Below are positions 60,108-64,000 of a DNA stretch of 64,000 nt, one piece after another (within the stretch, counting starts at the first letter, position 1; each line of letters opens with the position of its first letter). This DNA comes from Bacteroidia bacterium (GTDB lineage: Bacteria; Bacteroidota; Bacteroidia; B-17B0; Aurantibacillaceae): assembly GCA_016787895.1 (NCBI GenBank), contig JAEUTN010000022.1, forward strand, positions 1 to 64,000, in the 5' to 3' direction. Made by a program: the position numbers and the translations under genes. The notes below the pieces were generated by a model that saw only the letters and a program-made list of their open reading frames with translations, was not told the origin of the DNA and made no database searches.

Positions 60108-61538
60108 CTAAACTACTTCTCCAATTAACGTGCTTGGTGTACAAAGGGTGGCCAATACGTTTACATAATCACCGGGTTGATGTCCATCTTTTGGAAACAC
60201 CACTACAAAATTCTGTGAGTTCCGTCCCATCAGCATCTCCTTTGATTTTTTGGAAACACCTTCCACCAGTACTTCGTGAATTTTTCCGAGACCTTCAGCG
60301 GTTCGCAGGGTACTGTGTTTTCTTTGCAAATCAACAATTTCCTGCAGACGGCGTTTTTTTACTTCTTCAGGCACATCGTCCTTGTATTTTCTCTCGGCCA
60401 GTGTTTTTGGTCGTTCGCTGTAAGAAAACATGTAGGCAAAATCGTATTTCACAGTTTCCATTAAGCTGAGGGTCTCCTGATGTTCTTCTTCCGTTTCGCT
60501 GCAAAAACCGGTGATAACATCGGTGCTGATACCACAACCCGGAATGATGCGCTGAATGGCTTCCATTCGGCTGAGATACCATTCACGCGTGTAGCCCCGG
60601 TTCATCATCTCAAGTAAACGGCTGCTGCCGCTTTGCACCGGAAGGTGAACGTACTTGCAAATATTATGGTGTTTGGCCATGGTCTCCAACACCTCATCCG
60701 TCATGTCTTTTGGATGGGAGGTTGAAAACCGAACGCGCAGCAAGGGATTTACCATTGCTACCTTTTCAAGTAACTGAGCAAAATTGACCGACCTGGCTTT
60801 TTGTTCTTCGGTAAGCACTTCCTTTTTTAATCCCCCGCCGGCCCAGAGATAACTGTCCACATTTTGACCCAGCAAGGTCACTTCGCGAAATCCTTTGCCG
60901 AACAGGTCTCTTGCTTCTGCAAGAATACTTTCCGGATCGCGGCTGCGTTCTCTTCCCCTTGTAAATGGCACTACGCAAAAACTGCACATGTTATCGCAAC
61001 CCCTGGTAATGCTGATATAAGCCGAAACACCGTTGCTGTCCAAACGTACCGGACTCAAATCAGCGTACGTTTCTTCCTTGCTAAGGATGACGTTTATGGC
61101 TTTGTGCCCGTCTTCCGCTTCGTTAATCAAATTCGGCAAGTCCCTGTACGAATCAGGACCCACAACAATATCTACCAGCTTTTCCTCTTCAATGAGTTGG
61201 GATTTTAGGCGCTCAGCCATACAGCCCAATACGCCCACAAGTGCACCTGAATTTTTTTGTTTTACCCGCTTAAAGTCGTTCAAACGATTTCTCACCCTCG
61301 ATTCGGCGTTTTCGCGAATAGCACAGGTGTTTAAAAAGATAAGATCAGCTTCTTCAAAATCTTTGGTAAGGGCATAGCCTTCTTTCATTAAAATGGAAGC
61401 CACAATTTCGCTGTCGCTGAAATTCATTTGGCAACCATAACTTTCCAAAAACAGTTTTTTGCCGTTTTTAAGTTCGCTTTCTATAAACAAGGCTTCCCCC
61501 TGTTTGCTTTCGTCGATAATTTTTTCCTGTACACTCAT
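60108..61538 (-). CDS. miaB: tRNA-2-methylthio-N6-isopentenyladenosine synthase MiaB
   Basis: 476 residues. N-terminal UPF0004 domain with the first cluster Cys residues ([42 protein letters not shown]). Radical SAM motif [21 protein letters not shown]-terminal TRAM domain ([20 protein letters not shown]) ends near the stop. It methylthiolates i6A37 of tRNAs with an A at position 36. The gene starts the leftward run miaB, sigma-54 regulator, lptE, tetratricopeptide-like gene, secG. Confidence 0.96.
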   Translation of the reverse strand: MSVQEKIIDESKQGEALFIESELKNGKKLFLESYGCQMNFSDSEIVASILMKEGYALTKDFEEADLIFLNTCAIRENAESRVRNRLNDFKRVKQKNSGALVGVLGCMAERLKSQLIEEEKLVDIVVGPDSYRDLPNLINEAEDGHKAINVILSKEETYADLSPVRLDSNGVSAYISITRGCDNMCSFCVVPFTRGRERSRDPESILAEARDLFGKGFREVTLLGQNVDSYLWAGGGLKKEVLTEEQKARSVNFAQLLEKVAMVNPLLRVRFSTSHPKDMTDEVLETMAKHHNICKYVHLPVQSGSSRLLEMMNRGYTREWYLSRMEAIQRIIPGCGISTDVITGFCSETEEEHQETLSLMETVKYDFAYMFSYSERPKTLAERKYKDDVPEEVKKRRLQEIVDLQRKHSTLRTAEGLGKIHEVLVEGVSKKSKEMLMGRNSQNFVVVFPKDGHQPGDYVNVLATLCTPSTLIGEVV

Positions 61539-61727
61539 TTGGAATGGCGAAGTTAAGGATTAAGTGACAATTTGACATACTTTTAACATATTTAAATAGG
61601 CAAAGGGGGTATTTTAATAAGTCGGGGGTGAAAACTCTTGCAATTTGTATCATTATTTTTTTTCCTTTGCGAAATTTTAAAGACGTTGTTTCAAATTTTA
61701 GATTTTAAGGGTCCTTTATAATAAAGT

Positions 61728-64000
61728 ATGAGTAAAAATTTAGTGATTGTTGAGTCTCCGGCCAAAGCCAAAACCATTGAAGGGTTTTTAGGGAAGGAAT
61801 TTACCGTAAAATCGAGTTTTGGGCACGTACGCGACCTGGTGAAAAAAGGGGCCGGTATTGATGTTGACCGAAACTTTACTCCAACTTACGAAGTTCAGCC
61901 GGATAAAATGAGGGTGATTGATGAACTGAAAAAACTCAGCCAGAAAGCCGACATGGTTTGGCTGGCCTCCGATGAGGACCGTGAAGGAGAAGCCATCAGC
62001 TGGCATTTGTACGAAACCCTCGGGCTTCAAAAAAACAAAACCAAACGCATCGTTTTCCACGAAATTACCAAAGAAGCTATACAAACTGCCATCTCTAATC
62101 CCCGTGAAATTGACATCAATCTGGTAAATGCCCAACAGGCGCGGAGAATTCTCGATCGTTTGGTGGGTTTTGAATTGTCGCCCATTTTGTGGAGAAAAGT
62201 TCGCCCGAGTTTATCGGCCGGCCGTGTGCAATCGGTTGCCGTGCGTTTAATCGTTGAGCGTGAAAGGGAGATTCAGAATTTTAATGCGACTTCTGCTTAT
62301 AAGGTTTCGGCTTTGTTTATGGTGGAAGGAAAAACGGCATTAAAAGCCGAACTGGACCAGCGTTTTAAAACCGAGGCGGAAGCCAATACTTTTCTTGAAA
62401 CTTGTAAGGGTGCTGTATATAAAATTGCCAGCCTCGAAACCAAACCTTCGAAACGCAGTCCCAGCGCTCCTTTCACAACCTCTACCCTTCAGCAGGAAGC
62501 CTCCAGAAAACTGGGCTTCAGTGTGTCGCAAACCATGCTGATTGCACAGAAATTGTACGAAGCCGGAAAGATCACGTATATGCGTACCGATTCGGTGACC
62601 TTATCCGAAAACGCTCTGGGCCAAACCAAAGAAGCCATTGTAAAAAATTACGGGTCTCAATACCATCAACCCCGTCAATTCAAAACCAAAAGCAAGAGCG
62701 CGCAGGAGGCGCACGAAGCCATACGCCCTACCTATATTAAAAACCAGAACATTGAGGGCGAACGCAACGAAATGCGTTTGTACGAACTCATCTGGAAACG
62801 CACGGTGGCCAGCCAAATGGCCGATGCGGAGCTGGAAAAAACCACCGCAAAAATCGGCATCAGCACACAAGCCGCTCAATTTGTAGCTCAGGGTGAGGTG
62901 TTAAAATTTGATGGTTTCCTGAAGGTATACATTGAAGGGAAAGACGATGAAGAAGATGAGGAGAACTCTTCCATTCTACCTCCATTGAAAGAAGGACAAA
63001 GTCTCGATATGAAGGAAATCAGCGCTGTTCAAAGGTTTACCCACCATCCTCCAAGATACACCGAAGCCAGTTTGGTAAAAAAACTCGAAGAACTGGGCAT
63101 TGGTCGTCCGAGTACCTATGCGCCCACTATCAGTACAGTTCAAAAACGGAATTACGTTGAAAAAACCGACCGTGAAGGACAGCCCCGCAATTACACCGTA
63201 CTCAATTTTAATGGTTCTGTTATTCACAAGGAAATCAGAACTGAAAATACCGGCGCCGAAAAATCCAAACTCTTCCCTACCGATATTGGAATGGTGGTGA
63301 ACGACTTTTTGATTCAATATTTTCCTGAGATCATGGATTTTAATTTCACAGCGCGTGTGGAAGAAGAGTTCGACGAAATTGCTGAAGGTAAAATGCGTTG
63401 GACCGATATGCTGAAGGAATTTTACCAGCCTTTTCATAAGGACGTTGAGAACACCATTGATAATAGCGAAAGGGCAAGTGGAGAAAGAGCTTTAGGGGTA
63501 GATCCTGTGAGCGGAAAAAACGTGATTGTCAGGATTGGTCGTTTTGGTCCTCTGGCTCAGATTGGTGAGAACGATGACGAGACCGGTGAAAAAGCGCGCT
63601 TTGCCAGTTTAAGAAAAGAACAAAGTATTGAAACCATCAGTTTACAGGATGCCCTTGATTTGTTTAAACTTCCTATGAGTGTAGGCGATTACAAAGGCAA
63701 AGACGTTACCGTTGCTGTTGGGCGTTTTGGGCCTTATGTAAAGTGGGATGAACAGTTTATCTCCATCCCGCGCAGCGAAGACCCCATGAAAGTGGATTTG
63801 GACCGCGCCATTGAACTCATTCGCGAAAAGGAACTCGCCGACGCGCCCATCGCCACTTACCAGGGCAAACCGGTAACCAAAGGCAAGGGGCGTTTCGGGC
63901 CTTACATCAAATTCAATAACCTGTTTATTAATGTTCCCCGCGCTTACGATTTTAATAACCTTTCGCAAAGCGACATCAATGAACTCATTGATAAAAAACT
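61728..64000 (+). CDS. topA: DNA topoisomerase I (3' end outside the window)
   Basis: Start ATG at 61728; the frame is open to the right edge, about 757 codons. The N-terminal Toprim domain is NLVIVESPAKAKTIEGFLGK and VWLASDEDREGEAISWHLYE. The active-site tyrosine is in KITYMRTDSVTLSENALG. Later family blocks are QEAHEAIRPTYI and IGRPSTYAPTISTVQ. The C-terminal repeats typical of Bacteroidota TopA (VGRFGPYVKWDEQFI, GKGRFGPYIKFNN) are visible near the end. It relaxes negative supercoils in the cytoplasm. Divergent from miaB with a 189-base gap. Confidence 0.97.
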   Translation, partial: MSKNLVIVESPAKAKTIEGFLGKEFTVKSSFGHVRDLVKKGAGIDVDRNFTPTYEVQPDKMRVIDELKKLSQKADMVWLASDEDREGEAISWHLYETLGLQKNKTKRIVFHEITKEAIQTAISNPREIDINLVNAQQARRILDRLVGFELSPILWRKVRPSLSAGRVQSVAVRLIVEREREIQNFNATSAYKVSALFMVEGKTALKAELDQRFKTEAEANTFLETCKGAVYKIASLETKPSKRSPSAPFTTSTLQQEASRKLGFSVSQTMLIAQKLYEAGKITYMRTDSVTLSENALGQTKEAIVKNYGSQYHQPRQFKTKSKSAQEAHEAIRPTYIKNQNIEGERNEMRLYELIWKRTVASQMADAELEKTTAKIGISTQAAQFVAQGEVLKFDGFLKVYIEGKDDEEDEENSSILPPLKEGQSLDMKEISAVQRFTHHPPRYTEASLVKKLEELGIGRPSTYAPTISTVQKRNYVEKTDREGQPRNYTVLNFNGSVIHKEIRTENTGAEKSKLFPTDIGMVVNDFLIQYFPEIMDFNFTARVEEEFDEIAEGKMRWTDMLKEFYQPFHKDVENTIDNSERASGERALGVDPVSGKNVIVRIGRFGPLAQIGENDDETGEKARFASLRKEQSIETISLQDALDLFKLPMSVGDYKGKDVTVAVGRFGPYVKWDEQFISIPRSEDPMKVDLDRAIELIREKELADAPIATYQGKPVTKGKGRFGPYIKFNNLFINVPRAYDFNNLSQSDINELIDKK

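Overview
The window is bacterial chromosome from a member of the Bacteroidota. Four things point there: type IX secretion sorting tails (1-302, 12529-14040, 50948-54273), lineage-typical families (YfhO, DUF4476, DUF4136, LptE, DUF1015 beside serA, GYF_2, ORF6N), repeated TAnnTTTG promoter elements, and few Shine-Dalgarno sequences. I cannot name the genus.

Layout. 1-2806: end of a gliding-motility/T9SS surface protein, then a divergent S1/P1-type nuclease and an Ig/helix-hairpin-helix protein. 2807-11400: an AT-rich accessory island read as separate modules, namely a pore-like membrane protein with a TIR-like protein, a GYF_2 membrane protein, a complete Hachiman defence pair (hamA, hamB), a DUF1883-TIR protein, and a small protein coupled to a radical SAM enzyme. 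Several modules are separated by non-identical imperfect palindromes that resemble integron attC sites. The island ends with a gene remnant and strong dyads. 11403-15230: lipoprotein, T9SS cargo protein and a conserved hypothetical gene. 15271-15631: tRNA-Glu followed (on its strand) by a terminator and three 80-bp terminator-containing repeats.

15730-23639: housekeeping genes, with a leftward operon serA/DUF1015/yggS/HEAT/mgtE, rightward proS plus a hypothetical gene, and a thioesterase. 23744-30897: glycosyltransferase, then an MksF-MksE-MksB condensin-like operon with no adjacent MksG/JetD nuclease gene. 31126-34658: envelope genes and an MbnP/MbnH-like operon. 34909-48983: accA, efp, msrA, rarA, a fused 2-oxoacid dehydrogenase E1, trxA, yfhO, and a nucleotide-sugar cluster (acetyltransferase, oxidoreductase, dehydrogenase) interrupted by an ORF6N gene. 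49251-64000: envelope proteins, two paralogous T9SS proteins, rfbB, lysC, the run miaB/sigma-54 regulator/lptE/tetratricopeptide-like gene/secG, and the start of topA.

The most promising novelty is the 2.9-11.4 kb island. It brings together a possible TIR-gated membrane effector pair, Hachiman, a second TIR protein and a radical SAM pair, arranged like exchangeable cassettes. All functional statements rest on reading motifs by eye; no database search was run.
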